Source: Lysobacter sp. (GTDB taxonomy: Bacteria > Pseudomonadota > Gammaproteobacteria > Xanthomonadales > Xanthomonadaceae). Taken from it: a stretch of 64,000 bases of DNA. The DNA lies in contig DAHUXS010000013.1 in NCBI GenBank assembly GCA_027306995.1, positions 62,001 through 126,000 of the forward strand. The letters are read 5' to 3'. The position numbers and the translations under genes are program-made. How positions within the stretch are numbered: the stretch's first letter is position 1; each line of letters opens with the position of its first letter. The notes below the pieces were generated by a model. That model was given only the letters and a program-made list of their open reading frames with translations. It searched no databases and had not been told where the DNA came from. Shown here one piece after another: positions 46,187 to 55,764 of the stretch.

Positions 46187-46265
46187 GGAAAGTGCCTACA
46201 ACAACAACGGGATGGCCGGAACACGGCGCGGCCCGGTATCTTAACGCCTCGTACGGAGGGTACTG

Positions 46266-47441
46266 ATGACAAAGCCGCTGGATCCGATCGAGCCAATCAC
46301 CGCGACCATGTCGCACGATGGCCCGCATCCCGACAATTGCGAGAACTGCAAGACCGCGCTGCAGGGGCCGTATTGCCATGCGTGCGGCCAGCACGGCCAC
46401 AACCCGCTCAAGAGTTTCCGCCACGCCATCGAGGACGTGTTCGAATCGTTCTGGCACGTCGACGGCCGCATCTTCCGCACCCTGCGCGACCTGCTGCTGC
46501 CCTGGCGCATCATCAACAACTATCTCGGTGGCCAGCGCGTGCGCTACATCCCGCCGCTGCGCATCTTCGTCATCCTCAGCCTGGTGACGTTCTTCGTCGC
46601 CCACTTCGCCATCCATTCCGAAACCGGTCCGATCCAGTTCAACGGTTCGGACACCAACAGCATTTCGGCCGCGACCACGGTGGAAGACGTGCAACGACTG
46701 CGCGACAAGGCCCTCGCCGACATCGACAAGGGCGCCACCGCCGACAAGAACGATCCGGCCTTCGTCAAGGGCGTGCTGGCGACTGCGCGCAAGGCCGTGC
46801 AGGCGCAGGCCGACGCCCGCATCCGCGCCCTGGAAGATGCCAAGGCCAAGGGCCAGCCGGTGCCGCCGCCATCGCCCGCACTGGTGATGGACACGGGGGA
46901 TAGCGGCAATGACGGCGGCAACTGGAACGTGACCACCGAACGTGTCCATGTCGCGTGGCTGCCGGAATTCGTCAACGACGCCCTCAACAATGCCGTGCAG
47001 CGCGGCGCCAAGAACGCCAAGCGCTTCGCCAAGGATCGTTCGGAACTGTTCCAGGCCTGGATGGGCTCGATCCCCACCGCACTGTTCTTCATGGTGCCGT
47101 TCTTCGCCCTGCTGCTGCGCGTGTTCTACCTGTTCACGCCGTGGACCTACCTCGAACACCTGGTGGTTGCGCTGTACAGCCACGCCTTCCTGCTGCTGGG
47201 CAGCCTGGTGTCCTTCCTGTTGTCGTTGTCGTTGCGCGCGTTGCTCGGCTCGCACGCCGTCAACGCCATGATCACCTTCCTGGTGATGGCGATGATGGTG
47301 ATCCTGCTGTGGACGCAGAAGCGCGTGTACCAGCAGGGCTGGATGCTGACCTTGGTCAAGTATTTCGCGGTCGGCTCGATCTATTGGTTCCTGCTCGGCT
47401 TCGGCGCGCTGTTCGCGCTGCTGCTGGTCTTCCTCAAGTGA
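46266..47441 (+). CDS. DUF3667 membrane protein
   Basis: The 391-residue protein has the DUF3667 N-terminal zinc-ribbon-like cysteines (CENCKTALQGPYCHACGQHG), the conserved FRHAIEDVFESFWHVDGRIF and RTLRDLLLPWRIINNYLGGQ, and a first membrane segment. A charged Ala-rich helical insert follows, then four or so hydrophobic segments at the C-terminus. The family has no known function. GGAGGG lies 8 bases ahead of the ATG. The DUF4286 gene follows by 10 bases. Confidence 0.9.
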   Translation: MTKPLDPIEPITATMSHDGPHPDNCENCKTALQGPYCHACGQHGHNPLKSFRHAIEDVFESFWHVDGRIFRTLRDLLLPWRIINNYLGGQRVRYIPPLRIFVILSLVTFFVAHFAIHSETGPIQFNGSDTNSISAATTVEDVQRLRDKALADIDKGATADKNDPAFVKGVLATARKAVQAQADARIRALEDAKAKGQPVPPPSPALVMDTGDSGNDGGNWNVTTERVHVAWLPEFVNDALNNAVQRGAKNAKRFAKDRSELFQAWMGSIPTALFFMVPFFALLLRVFYLFTPWTYLEHLVVALYSHAFLLLGSLVSFLLSLSLRALLGSHAVNAMITFLVMAMMVILLWTQKRVYQQGWMLTLVKYFAVGSIYWFLLGFGALFALLLVFLK

Positions 47442-47451
47442 GGATCCGCTG

Positions 47452-47760
47452 ATGTCCAACGTGATCTACGAGGTCAATCTCGACGTCGAGGCCGCGGTCG
47501 CCGACGACTTCCTCGCGTGGTTGCGCGACCATGTCGTGGCCATCCTCGCGCTGCCGGGTTTCCTCGATGCCCGGATCTCCGCGGTCGAGGATCCGCCGCC
47601 GGGGCGCGCTCTCTGGTGCGTGCACTATCGCGTCCACAGCCGCGCCACGCTCCAGGATTATTTCGATCATCATGCCGCCGCCATGCGCGGCGACGGTATC
47701 GCACGCTTCGGCGATCGTTTCAGCGCGACCCGCAGAATCCTCGAACCGCTGGCCGACTAA
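47452..47760 (+). CDS. DUF4286 family protein
   Basis: The 102-residue protein shows the DUF4286 ferredoxin-like fold pattern: VIYEVNLDVEAAVADDFLAW, LRDHVVAILALPGFLDARIS, then a central strand CVHYRVHSRATLQDYFDHHA. The function is unknown. It probably shares a transcript with the DUF3667 gene and is convergent with the DUF3106 gene. Confidence 0.88.
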   Translation: MSNVIYEVNLDVEAAVADDFLAWLRDHVVAILALPGFLDARISAVEDPPPGRALWCVHYRVHSRATLQDYFDHHAAAMRGDGIARFGDRFSATRRILEPLAD

Positions 47761-47767
47761 ACGCGCC

Positions 47768-48295
47768 TCAGCGCTCCGACACCTGCGCCAGCCACGCCGC
47801 GCGATTTGCGGCCGGAACATTCATCAATTCCTTGCGCAGGGCGTCGCGCTGCTCCGGCGGCGTGCGCCAGGCGATGCGTCCGAGCATGGCCAATTCGTCG
47901 GCATTCATGTCGTGGAGGATGCGCAGCAATGGCGCGCGCTCGTCCTCGGGCACGTAGGACAACAACGGCGACAGTTGCGGCCAGAGCGCGCCGACTTGCG
48001 GACCGAGCAGCCAGCCGCGTTGTTCCGCACGATCGAGTTGCGCGAACTCGGCGCGGAATCGCGTCTGTTCGTCCGCGGGCAACGCGGCGAATGCCGTCGC
48101 CGCGTCGCGAATGCGCTGGCGCTGCGCTTCATCCAGCTGCAACCACGCCGACTGGCGTTCGCGCTGGTCGCGCTCGTGAACCCTGTTGATGGCCTGCTGG
48201 TTCGTCTCGGCCTGCGGCGCCGGCTCCGGCGCACGCTGGCATCCCGCCATCACGATCGCGGCGAGCACGAACAGGCAGGCGCGTTCACTGCGCAT
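47768..48295 (-). CDS. DUF3106 lipoprotein-like protein
   Basis: The 175-residue protein has a lipobox (LAAIVMAGC) and a helical DUF3106 domain (QRERQSAWLQLDEAQRQRIR, then AALPADEQTRFRAEFAQLDR and RAEQRGWLLGPQVGALWPQL). In relatives this family usually follows an ECF sigma factor and a small membrane protein. Here the small membrane protein is present upstream with an 11-base overlap, but no sigma factor gene is seen. The function is unknown. Confidence 0.85.
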   Translation of the reverse strand: MRSERACLFVLAAIVMAGCQRAPEPAPQAETNQQAINRVHERDQRERQSAWLQLDEAQRQRIRDAATAFAALPADEQTRFRAEFAQLDRAEQRGWLLGPQVGALWPQLSPLLSYVPEDERAPLLRILHDMNADELAMLGRIAWRTPPEQRDALRKELMNVPAANRAAWLAQVSER

Positions 48296-48662
48296 CGTTG
48301 CCCTCCTGGGACTCGCCGTCGCTCATGGTCTCGGGCAATTCCGGCAGCGGCGCCGCAGCGGGCGTCCCCGCCTCGTGGCGCTGCGAGTACCACGACAGGA
48401 ATTCGAGATCGCGCACCACGGCGGCATCGCGGTCGTCGGGCGCCAGCTCGCCGCGCGCGGAAGGCGCGTGGGCGCTTTCCGGCGGAAGGGCCGCCTGCGG
48501 CAATGCCTCGGTGGCGATGTGCGGCTCGTCGCCGCCGGCCAGCCGCGTCGTCCAGTCGCCGACCCAGGTCGAGAGCAGCGCCGCTGCGGTCAGCACGGCC
48601 ACGCCGGCCAGCCAGGACCAGGACCGTCGGGAGAGTGGGAACACGCCTGGAGCAGGGGTCAC
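48285..48662 (-). CDS. Small membrane protein upstream of DUF3106 gene
   Basis: The 125-residue protein has one membrane segment (WLAGVAVLTAAALLSTWV), then an Ala/Pro-rich acidic periplasmic part ending RDLEFLSWYSQRHE and a polar tail. It resembles the small membrane protein (DUF3619-like) that commonly sits between an ECF sigma gene and a DUF3106 gene, so an anti-sigma-like job is possible but not shown. The start at 48662 is GTG and is uncertain. Confidence 0.65.
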   Translation of the reverse strand: MTPAPGVFPLSRRSWSWLAGVAVLTAAALLSTWVGDWTTRLAGGDEPHIATEALPQAALPPESAHAPSARGELAPDDRDAAVVRDLEFLSWYSQRHEAGTPAAAPLPELPETMSDGESQEGNDAQ

Positions 48663-49109
48663 GAGATCAGGCGCTGAGATGCGGCATCGCCACGATGATA
48701 GCGTGCGGCCATGCGTCGTCCTGTCCCGTCAGTCATGCCCGAGACCTGTTCCGAGGGCTTGCATCGAAACCGGAACTGTGCATCTCGTCGGAATGTTGTT
48801 CACAGGGGTCACGTCTTTGTCACGAAACCGGATACTTGGCCGTGATGACTCAGCGATTTCGCAGAATTCGCGTCTAATCCATTGATTTGAAAAGAATCAG
48901 GGCGCGTGGCACTTTTTTCACCATTCCCTGTGTTGCAGCGAAAAAGCCCCTGTTTCGCCCACGATCGGAATTGCCTGCACAGACTTATCCACATCCTGTG
49001 TGGATAAACGATATCTGTATGGGGGCTCAAGGACTTGCGACCATGACCTCACCTACGGATGCGTTGCGTGGTGCAAGCCGGCACCGGATCGCCATGCCAG
49101 AATCTCCCG
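48663..49109. other. 447-base intergenic region ahead of priA with DnaA boxes
   Basis: No gene is supported here. The right part is AT-richer than its surroundings and contains the inverted pair of perfect DnaA boxes (48985-49007). A near-match box TTGTTCACA lies at 48796-48804, with several short A/T runs between. The region should hold the priA promoter and the promoter of the small membrane protein gene on the other strand. Confidence 0.6.
48985..49007. promoter_or_regulatory. Inverted pair of consensus DnaA boxes
   Basis: TTATCCACA at 48985-48993 and TGTGGATAA at 48999-49007 are both perfect matches to the strong DnaA box TTATNCACA, in opposite orientation with TCCTG between. They lie about 100 bases before priA. 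The region is not the replication origin: dnaA, dnaN, rpmH and gyrB are absent. DnaA control of priA, or DnaA titration, is inferred. Confidence 0.7.
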
Positions 49110-51284
49110 ATGCCTGATGCCGTTCGCCGGGTCGCGGTCGCGCTGCCCCGGCCCTTGCCCACGCCTTTCGATTACCGCATCGATGCCGACGCAGCGGCGT
49201 CGCCATTGCGTGGCTGCCGGCTGCGCGTGCCACTGGGCAGCGGGGAAATCATCGGGATCGCTGTCGACGAGGCCCAGGACGCGAATGACGAAGCGCTGGC
49301 GCTGAAGCCGGTCCTGGAACGGATCGACGAGACGCCCCTCCTCCATGGCGAGCTGTGGTCGTCGCTGGCGTGGCTGGCGCGCTATCTGCACGCCCCGATC
49401 GGCGAAGTGCTGGCCACGGCATTGCCGGCGACATTGCGCCAGGGGGCGCCGTTGCCGGAAACGCAGGCGCACGGCTGGCGATTGAGCGAAGCCGGGCAGA
49501 CCGCGTTGCCGGGCCTGCGCGCGGGCGCGCCGCGTCGCCTCGCCGAACTGCTGGCACAGGGCGTGCACGACGAGGACGGTCTCGACACGCGACATCCGGG
49601 CTGGCGCACGCATGCCCGATCGCTGACCAGGCGCGGATTGGCGGAACGCATCGCGGTCGACGCCGCGGTCGCCACGCCGACCGTTCCACCGCCCATGTTG
49701 AACGACGAGCAACGCGCCGCTGCCGACGCCATCACCGCGCATGAGTCGTTCGCCGTCGCCCTGCTTGATGGCGTGACCGGCAGCGGCAAGACCGAGGTCT
49801 ATCTCGATGCCATCGCGCGCACGCTGGCGCGCGGCCGCCAGGCCCTGGTGCTGGTGCCGGAGATCGGCCTGACCCCGCAGATGCTGGAACGTTTCCGCAC
49901 GCGCCTTGGCGTGCCGATCCACGCACTGCACTCCGGACTTGCCGAAGGCGAACGTGCGCGGACATGGACGGCGGCATTGCGCGCGCAGGCGCGGGTGATC
50001 GTCGGCACGCGTTCCGCGGCCTTCGTGCCGTTGCCGGACGCCGGACTGATCATCGTCGACGAGGAACACGACGGCAGCTACAAACAGTTCGACGGCATCC
50101 GCTACCACGCCCGCGATTTCGCCATCGTCCGCGCCAAGGCGCTGGGCGTGCCGATCGTGCTCGGCAGCGCCACGCCATCACTTGAGTCGCTGCACAACGC
50201 GCAGGCGGGACGCTACACGCACCTGCGCCTCCACCATCGCGCAGGTGCGGCACGCCCACCACAGGTGCGCGTGATCGACGTGCGCAAGCGTCCGCTGCAG
50301 GCCGGACTCGGGCCGGAAGCGATTTCCGCCATCGAGTCCGCGCTCGCCGCAGGTGGACAGGTGCTGGTGTTCCGCAATCGCCGTGGTTATGCGCCGGTGC
50401 TGCTCTGCCACGACTGCGGCTGGAGCGCGCAATGCCGGCGCTGCGATTCACCGATGACGGTGCATGGCGCGGGACGACGATTGATCTGCCATCACTGCGG
50501 CGCGCAGCAACCGGCGCCGCCGGCCTGTCCGCAATGCGCCAGCCTGGCGCTGCAGCCGCAGGGCAACGGCACCGAACGCATCGAGGAATTCCTGTCGCAG
50601 CGCTTCGCCGACGTGCCGGTGCTGCGTATCGATCGCGGCAGCACGCAGGCCCGCGACGGACTGCAGAAACATCTCGACGCGCTCGGCGCGCAGCCCGGCA
50701 TCCTGATCGGCACCCAGATGCTGGCGAAAGGCCACGACCTGGCGAACCTCACGCTGGTGGTGGTGGTCGGCATCGACGAAGGACTGTTCTCCGCGGATTT
50801 CCGTTCCGGCGAAAAACTCGCGCAATTGCTGGTGCAGGTCGCCGGGCGCGCCGGGCGCGCCGACAAGGCCGGGGCCGTGTTGTTGCAAACCCATCACCCC
50901 GATCATCCGCTGCTACAAACGCTGGTGACGCAGGGCTACCACGCCTTCGCCGATGGCGAGCTGGGGGAACGCGAAGCCGCCGGCTTCCCGCCGTTCGCCC
51001 ACATGGCCCTGCTGCGCGCGGAAGCCAAGCACGCCGATCCGGTCATGCATTTCCTGCGGGCAGCGAAGCAAGGCATTGCCGACGTCGCGATCGAAGTGCA
51101 CGGGCCGTTGGCGGCACCGATGCCGCGTCGCGCCGGCTACCAGCGCATGCAGTTGATCCTGTCGTCGCCGTCGCGCGCGGCATTGCAATCGGTACTGGAT
51201 GCCTGGGTGGCGTCGCTGTATACGATGCCGGAAGCGCGGCGGGTGCGCTGGTCGCTGGATGTCGATCCGGCCGATCTGTACTGA
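49110..51284 (+). CDS. priA: Primosomal protein N' (replication restart helicase)
   Basis: Reloads the replisome at stalled forks. The 724-residue protein has the N-terminal 3'-DNA-binding domain (VALPRPLPTPFDYRIDADAA), the helicase Walker A GVTGSGKTEVYLDAI, and the DEEH motif in IIVDEEHDGSYKQF. The zinc-binding cysteines follow (CHDCGWSAQCRRCDSP, CHHCGAQQPAPPACPQCA), then the second helicase half (GTQMLAKGHDLANLTLVVVV). All motifs are complete. The ATG at 49110 gives the family N-terminus; an ATG at 49059 is further upstream. Confidence 0.97.
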   Translation: MPDAVRRVAVALPRPLPTPFDYRIDADAAASPLRGCRLRVPLGSGEIIGIAVDEAQDANDEALALKPVLERIDETPLLHGELWSSLAWLARYLHAPIGEVLATALPATLRQGAPLPETQAHGWRLSEAGQTALPGLRAGAPRRLAELLAQGVHDEDGLDTRHPGWRTHARSLTRRGLAERIAVDAAVATPTVPPPMLNDEQRAAADAITAHESFAVALLDGVTGSGKTEVYLDAIARTLARGRQALVLVPEIGLTPQMLERFRTRLGVPIHALHSGLAEGERARTWTAALRAQARVIVGTRSAAFVPLPDAGLIIVDEEHDGSYKQFDGIRYHARDFAIVRAKALGVPIVLGSATPSLESLHNAQAGRYTHLRLHHRAGAARPPQVRVIDVRKRPLQAGLGPEAISAIESALAAGGQVLVFRNRRGYAPVLLCHDCGWSAQCRRCDSPMTVHGAGRRLICHHCGAQQPAPPACPQCASLALQPQGNGTERIEEFLSQRFADVPVLRIDRGSTQARDGLQKHLDALGAQPGILIGTQMLAKGHDLANLTLVVVVGIDEGLFSADFRSGEKLAQLLVQVAGRAGRADKAGAVLLQTHHPDHPLLQTLVTQGYHAFADGELGEREAAGFPPFAHMALLRAEAKHADPVMHFLRAAKQGIADVAIEVHGPLAAPMPRRAGYQRMQLILSSPSRAALQSVLDAWVASLYTMPEARRVRWSLDVDPADLY

Positions 51285-51637
51285 AGATCCGATCGACTTT
51301 GGCAGCATGCGAGTGACCCCCTCCCTGGGTCACCCGCACGTGCCTCCCTTTGTTCCACACTGCAGTCAAGTGACTGCACATGCGTGGTGAGTCCCTTCAC
51401 CTGCACCACGGCGCAATGCCATCCTGTCACCGCCACCGTGTTGACCTTGCCGGCCTGGACAACCTCGTCCCGGTGATTCCGGCAACGGTTTCCGTCGTAT
51501 GCATGGCGGGGGACTACATGCACGCCTGACTGGATCAGTCCGGAAGACGGATGAAAATCGCGTCTTCCTTCGACGGTGCAGAGACTGAGCATATTCGCGG
51601 AAAAAAAACACCCCCAAATTCAGGTGTTTTTTCCGTT
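51285..51637. other. 353-base gap between priA and the histidine kinase gene
   Basis: No gene is supported. Three hairpins are visible: GTGACCC/GGGTCAC at 51313-51333; GGAAGACG/CGTCTTCC at 51542-51568; and a strong terminator at 51603-51632. The two genes converge here, so the gap mainly ends transcripts. Confidence 0.6.
51603..51632. terminator. Bidirectional terminator, priA / histidine kinase
   Basis: The stem AAAAAACACC / GGTGTTTTTT with an 10-base loop has A and T runs on both sides, so it works on either strand. It lies 5 bases past the stop of the minus-strand kinase gene. Confidence 0.85.
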
Positions 51638-53467
51638 CTATGCCATCAGCGGCATCAGAAGGTTGATCACCGTTCCATGTTCGCCACGAACGATATCGAA
51701 CGCCGCGCCCAACCTCTGTGCGCGCGTTCGCATACTGGCCATGCCAGCACCACCTTCGCTGTTTTTTTGCGATTCAGCTTTCACTGCCGCGATGCCGATA
51801 CCGTCATCGCGTACCTGCATGCGCAGGCTCTCCGCAGTGCATTCCAGCGTCACGTCGACGCGTCGCGCACGGCTGTGCTTGAACACGTTGGTGAGCGCTT
51901 CCTGCAAGAGGCGCAGCAGATCGAGGCTGCGCGCGGTGCCAAGATCGACGCCTTCCAGCCCTTTCAACGTCCAATAGTCTTCGATCTCCGCCGATTCGAG
52001 CAGACGACTGGCCCGATGGCGCAAAGGTATGACCAATTCGGCGAGGTCGGCATGCTCACGTGCGGTGCTGTCGATCACCAGGCGAAGATCTTCGCGCATC
52101 TCGCTGAGGATGCCGATGACGCGCGCCTTCGGCATGTCGTCCGGCGCCTGCTTCAATTCGGCGATGGTGCCGACCAGCGTGCCGCCGAAACCGTCGTGGA
52201 GGTCGCGCACCAGCTGCAGGCGCTCGCCGGCACGGCTATGAGCGAGTTCCAATGCGTGTTGCTGGTTCATGGTCCGGGCGAGCTGGGACGTCGCCGAATG
52301 CACTTCGCGGGTGAGTTCGGTATTGAACCCTTCGACCCGCTTCATGGTGGTGGCGAAGCGATAGGCCAGCACGAACCCCATGCCGAGGATGGTCAACGGC
52401 GACAGCAGCGCACCGAAATAGGTCGACGCCTTCATCCAGCACAGGTAGACGGCAAGGTCGTGGAAGGACATCACCAGGGGAACGCTGACACAGGCCGCCA
52501 GCACCAGGTAGTCGCTGCGGCGGTGAAGCAACGCATAGCCGATGAAAGCCAGGTTGGCCACGTACACGTACATGATCGCGGGCAGCAGGTAGGTGTTGCG
52601 TTGCGGTCCCATCCAGTCGGGGATGATCGGCACCAGCACCAGCGCCAGCCCCGCGATCACCAGCAACACCCTTTCGATGTGCGGCCAGCGTCGGTTGCAG
52701 TAACGCAACAGGAAGATCGAATGCGTCACCACCATCGCCACGAAGCTGGCGGCGATGAAGGCCTGCCACATGTTGGTGGTCGGGAACGGCCAGGTGCTGT
52801 CGACGATGTAGTTGCTGCCGTACAAGCTGCCGAAAAATCCGCTGAGCGCGTACCAGCCATAGGTGGTGTCCTGCCTGCGCATCAGCCAGAACAATCCGAA
52901 CAGCGAGGCAACGACAATCCCGATGGCAAAATCGAGGATCTGCAAGTCGCGGCGGATGAAGACCGCCTTGTTGAAGCTCGCCTGCAACGTCGCGGCATCG
53001 CCGACCGATACGGTGCCGAAGCCGGGCGCGTATTCGCTGAGTCCCGATACCCGCACCAGCAACTCGTTCTCGCCGTGCTTCAGCAGCGGCGCCTGCACCA
53101 CGAAATGACGCGGGATATGCCATTTGCGCGACAGGGGCTCCACCAGCGACGCATCGCGATCGATCACGCTGCCGTTGAGCCGCACCTCGGCCGCCATGCA
53201 GGTGTAATCGAGCAGCAATCCGATCGGTACGCTGGCATCGGCCTGGTTCCAGCGAATGCGATACCACACCACGCCGCTGTAGCCCGGCCAGTGCGAATTC
53301 CATTCGTCCATCAGCTTGACCGGCACCCAGCCGTCGCGCGGCGGCATGGTCGCGTTCCAGTCCGAGCGCACCGCTTCGGCGCGATCGATGGTGACGACGG
53401 CAGGCTCGGCGGCGCAGGCGAGGTTCGCCAGCAGCGCCAGCATCAGTGCGCAAAGCAACCGGATCAT
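51638..53467 (-). CDS. Membrane sensor histidine kinase (7TMR-DISM, NarL partner type)
   Basis: A 609-residue sensor. It has a signal peptide, a periplasmic jelly-roll-like 7TMR-DISM extracellular part (residues about 25-170), seven hydrophobic segments (about 180-390) and a HisKA_3 dimerisation domain with the phospho-accepting histidine in VRDLHDGFGGTLVG. The ATPase domain follows, with its N-box (LLQEALTNVFKHSRA) and glycine boxes (VRDDGIGIAAV, EGGAGMASMRTRAQ). It probably senses a ligand in the periplasm. It overlaps the response regulator gene by 4 bases and would phosphorylate that protein. Confidence 0.92.
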   Translation of the reverse strand: MIRLLCALMLALLANLACAAEPAVVTIDRAEAVRSDWNATMPPRDGWVPVKLMDEWNSHWPGYSGVVWYRIRWNQADASVPIGLLLDYTCMAAEVRLNGSVIDRDASLVEPLSRKWHIPRHFVVQAPLLKHGENELLVRVSGLSEYAPGFGTVSVGDAATLQASFNKAVFIRRDLQILDFAIGIVVASLFGLFWLMRRQDTTYGWYALSGFFGSLYGSNYIVDSTWPFPTTNMWQAFIAASFVAMVVTHSIFLLRYCNRRWPHIERVLLVIAGLALVLVPIIPDWMGPQRNTYLLPAIMYVYVANLAFIGYALLHRRSDYLVLAACVSVPLVMSFHDLAVYLCWMKASTYFGALLSPLTILGMGFVLAYRFATTMKRVEGFNTELTREVHSATSQLARTMNQQHALELAHSRAGERLQLVRDLHDGFGGTLVGTIAELKQAPDDMPKARVIGILSEMREDLRLVIDSTAREHADLAELVIPLRHRASRLLESAEIEDYWTLKGLEGVDLGTARSLDLLRLLQEALTNVFKHSRARRVDVTLECTAESLRMQVRDDGIGIAAVKAESQKNSEGGAGMASMRTRAQRLGAAFDIVRGEHGTVINLLMPLMA

Positions 53468-54156
53468 TCCAGCAGGCCCAAGGTACGCGCCTCATGCACG
53501 GCCGCGGTGCGCGACTTCACTGCGAGCTTGCGGTAGATGTTCTTGGTGTGTCCTTCGATGGTCAGGCGCGACAGATTCGCGCGCTCGGCGATGTCGCGAT
53601 TGCTCAAACCCTGCGCGACCCATTGCAGGATTTCGCGTTCGCGCACGGACAGTTGCGGCGCCGTCGCGGCATCCACCGGCGATGGCGTCGCCGCCGGCAC
53701 CATACCGAGGATGCGGCGCGCGATCATCGGATCGATCGGCGACCCGCCACGTTGCAGGCTGCGCAGCGATAGCACCAATTCGATGTCTTCGCGATCCTTG
53801 AGGAGATAGCCGATCGCACCGGCGCGCAGCGCGGCGAGGATGATTTCCTCCTCGGCGAAGGCGGAAACGATCACCGCCTGCGTTTCGGGCGATTCCTGCT
53901 GCATGTGCCGGATCAGGTCGATGCCGCTGCCGTCTGGCAGCCGGACATCGACGAGGGCGAGTACCGGGCGGTGTTCGCGCAGGCAGGCACAGGCGCTGGC
54001 GAGATCCGATGCGATATCGATCCGCGCTTCCGCACCCGCGACCTCGCGCATCAGCGCGCGCAGCCGCGCCTGCATCGCGGAGTCATCCTCCACGACCAGG
54101 ATCGACGTCAACTGGATCGGCTCCGGCTCCACCACATCCCCCTCTGCGGTCGCCAC
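53464..54156 (-). CDS. NarL/LuxR-type response regulator
   Basis: The 230-residue regulator has a receiver domain ([18 protein letters not shown], phospho-accepting Asp in [14 protein letters not shown], the Thr/Ser in AVIVSAF, Lys in YLLKDREDI). A C-terminal LuxR-type helix-turn-helix follows ([20 protein letters not shown], then [17 protein letters not shown]). It is the first gene of the pair with the histidine kinase. The start is GTG at 54156, or GTG codons near 54132-54135; the first residues are not conserved. Target genes are unknown. Confidence 0.92.
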   Translation of the reverse strand: MATAEGDVVEPEPIQLTSILVVEDDSAMQARLRALMREVAGAEARIDIASDLASACACLREHRPVLALVDVRLPDGSGIDLIRHMQQESPETQAVIVSAFAEEEIILAALRAGAIGYLLKDREDIELVLSLRSLQRGGSPIDPMIARRILGMVPAATPSPVDAATAPQLSVREREILQWVAQGLSNRDIAERANLSRLTIEGHTKNIYRKLAVKSRTAAVHEARTLGLLE

Positions 54157-54246
54157 AGTCTAGCGTCGCATCGCCGACAGTGTCGTGCGCCCGATCGCGG
54201 CCAATGCGCGACAATGGGCACTCTTTCCGCATGTCCGGACCTTCAC

Positions 54247-55194
54247 GTGGCCAATCAGCTCGACCAACTTCGCGACCTTTCCGCCGTGGTCGCCGACACC
54301 GGCGACATCGACGCCATTGCGCGATACCAGCCGATGGACGCCACCACCAACCCGTCGCTGCTGCTCAAGGCCGCCGCATTGCCGGCCTATGCCGGGCACA
54401 TCGATGCCGCCCTGCGCGACGCCGAAGGCCAGGGCGACGCCCGCATCGCCGATGCCTGCGACCGCCTTGCGGTGGCGATCGGCGGCGACATCCTCAAGCT
54501 GATTCCCGGCCGCGTCTCCACCGAAGTCGATGCGCGACTGAGTTTCGATACCACGGCCACCATCGCCAAGGCCCATCGCCTGGTCGATCTCTACCAGCGC
54601 GCCGGCATCGGCAAAGATCGCCTGCTGATCAAGGTCGCCGCGACCTGGGAAGGCATTCGCGCCGCGGAACAACTCGAACGCGAAGGCATCCATTGCAACC
54701 TCACGCTGCTGTTCTCGTTCGCGCAGGCGGTGGCCTGCGCGGAAGCTGGCGTCTTCCTGATCTCGCCCTTCGTCGGCCGCATCCTCGATTGGCACCTCGC
54801 CAACGGCATGGCCAAGCCGGCGACGCCGCAAGACGATCCCGGCGTGCAGTCGGTGATGCGCATCTGGAACTACTACAAGCAGCACGGCTACCAGACCGTG
54901 GTGATGGGCGCGAGCTTCCGCAACACCGGCGAAGTGCTGGCGCTGGCCGGCTGCGATCGCCTCACGATCTCACCCGATCTGCTGGGCGAACTGGCGCAAT
55001 CGAACGATCCGGTCGCCCGCGCGCTGGTCGACGACGGCACACGCAAGCCTGCGCCGCCCGCACTCGGCGAATCGGCGTTCCGCTGGCAGCACAACGAAGA
55101 CGCGATGGCCACCGACAAGCTCGCCGACGGCATCCGCAAGTTCGCGGTCGACCAGGGCAAGCTCGAAACGTTGCTGCGCGAACGGATGGGCTGA
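54247..55194 (+). CDS. tal: Transaldolase
   Basis: Moves a three-carbon unit in the pentose phosphate pathway. The protein is about 315 residues and follows the TalB pattern: [38 protein letters not shown], the Schiff-base lysine in [18 protein letters not shown], and [16 protein letters not shown]. The GTG at 54247 gives the family N-terminus; an in-frame ATG at 54214 would add 11 residues, and neither has a good ribosome binding site. It is divergent from the response regulator gene. Confidence 0.95.
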   Translation: MANQLDQLRDLSAVVADTGDIDAIARYQPMDATTNPSLLLKAAALPAYAGHIDAALRDAEGQGDARIADACDRLAVAIGGDILKLIPGRVSTEVDARLSFDTTATIAKAHRLVDLYQRAGIGKDRLLIKVAATWEGIRAAEQLEREGIHCNLTLLFSFAQAVACAEAGVFLISPFVGRILDWHLANGMAKPATPQDDPGVQSVMRIWNYYKQHGYQTVVMGASFRNTGEVLALAGCDRLTISPDLLGELAQSNDPVARALVDDGTRKPAPPALGESAFRWQHNEDAMATDKLADGIRKFAVDQGKLETLLRERMG

Positions 55195-55197
55195 GCG

Positions 55198-55737
55198 TCA
55201 GCCGTCGCGCAACAGCTTCTGGATCCTGCCGCCGAGTTTCATCACTTTCATTAGCGTCGCCGGTTGCAAGCGCAGCATTTCCTCGCCCCAGGCCGATAAC
55301 GCGCTCATCAGCGCCAGCGTTTCCTTCGCCCGCGCACGCACGTCGGCCGATTCGGCAGCGAAGGCAGGATCGGCGACAAGCTCCCTGAGCATGCCCACGG
55401 TGGGATCGAACTCGCGCGCCTTGCGTTCGCGAACCACCGTGCGGAACAGCTCCCACACGTCCTTCGAGGTCTCGAAATGGTCGCGGCGGTCACCCATCAG
55501 GTGCAGCGTCCGCACCAGGTTAAGGTTGATCAGTTCGCGCAGGCTGGTGCTGACGTTGGAGCGCGCCACCTCCAGAGTCTCGGCGATCTCCTCCGCATGC
55601 ATCGGCCGCCCCGACAGGAACAGCAACGCATGGATTTGCGCCACCGTGCGGTTCACGCCCCAGCGCGATCCCATCTCGCCCCAATGCAGGACGAAGCGGC
55701 GACTAATCGGAGACAAGGCAGTACTGGCATCGGTCAT
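55198..55737 (-). CDS. GbsR/MarR-family transcription regulator
   Basis: A 179-residue winged-helix regulator of the GbsR type. It starts with FVLHWGEMGSRWGVNRTVAQ, then the helix-turn-helix IAETLEVARSNVSTSLRELI and LNLVRTLHLMGDRRDHFETS, and ends in a helical dimerisation part. It is divergent from the NDUFA9-like gene. Its own promoter is visible (TTGACA and TAATCT 17 bases apart) with the -35 box inside an inverted repeat. That layout fits autoregulation and control of the divergent ndh genes. Confidence 0.9.
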   Translation of the reverse strand: MTDASTALSPISRRFVLHWGEMGSRWGVNRTVAQIHALLFLSGRPMHAEEIAETLEVARSNVSTSLRELINLNLVRTLHLMGDRRDHFETSKDVWELFRTVVRERKAREFDPTVGMLRELVADPAFAAESADVRARAKETLALMSALSAWGEEMLRLQPATLMKVMKLGGRIQKLLRDG

Positions 55738-55764
55738 CGGGACGTTCCGGGAATGCTTGCGCGC

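Noticed and set aside
44832-47459. Minus-strand open frame of 875 codons spanning the MATE and DUF3667 genes
   Set aside because: It crosses two well-supported genes in wrong frames, with low-complexity Arg/Gln-rich content.
48809-49030. Minus-strand frame of 73 codons over the DnaA-box region
   Set aside because: No ribosome binding site and no protein-like pattern; the region is better explained as regulatory.
48663-49109. Chromosomal replication origin
   Set aside because: The DnaA boxes are good, but only two or three are present and none of the usual origin neighbours (dnaA, dnaN, recF, gyrB, rpmH) is seen.
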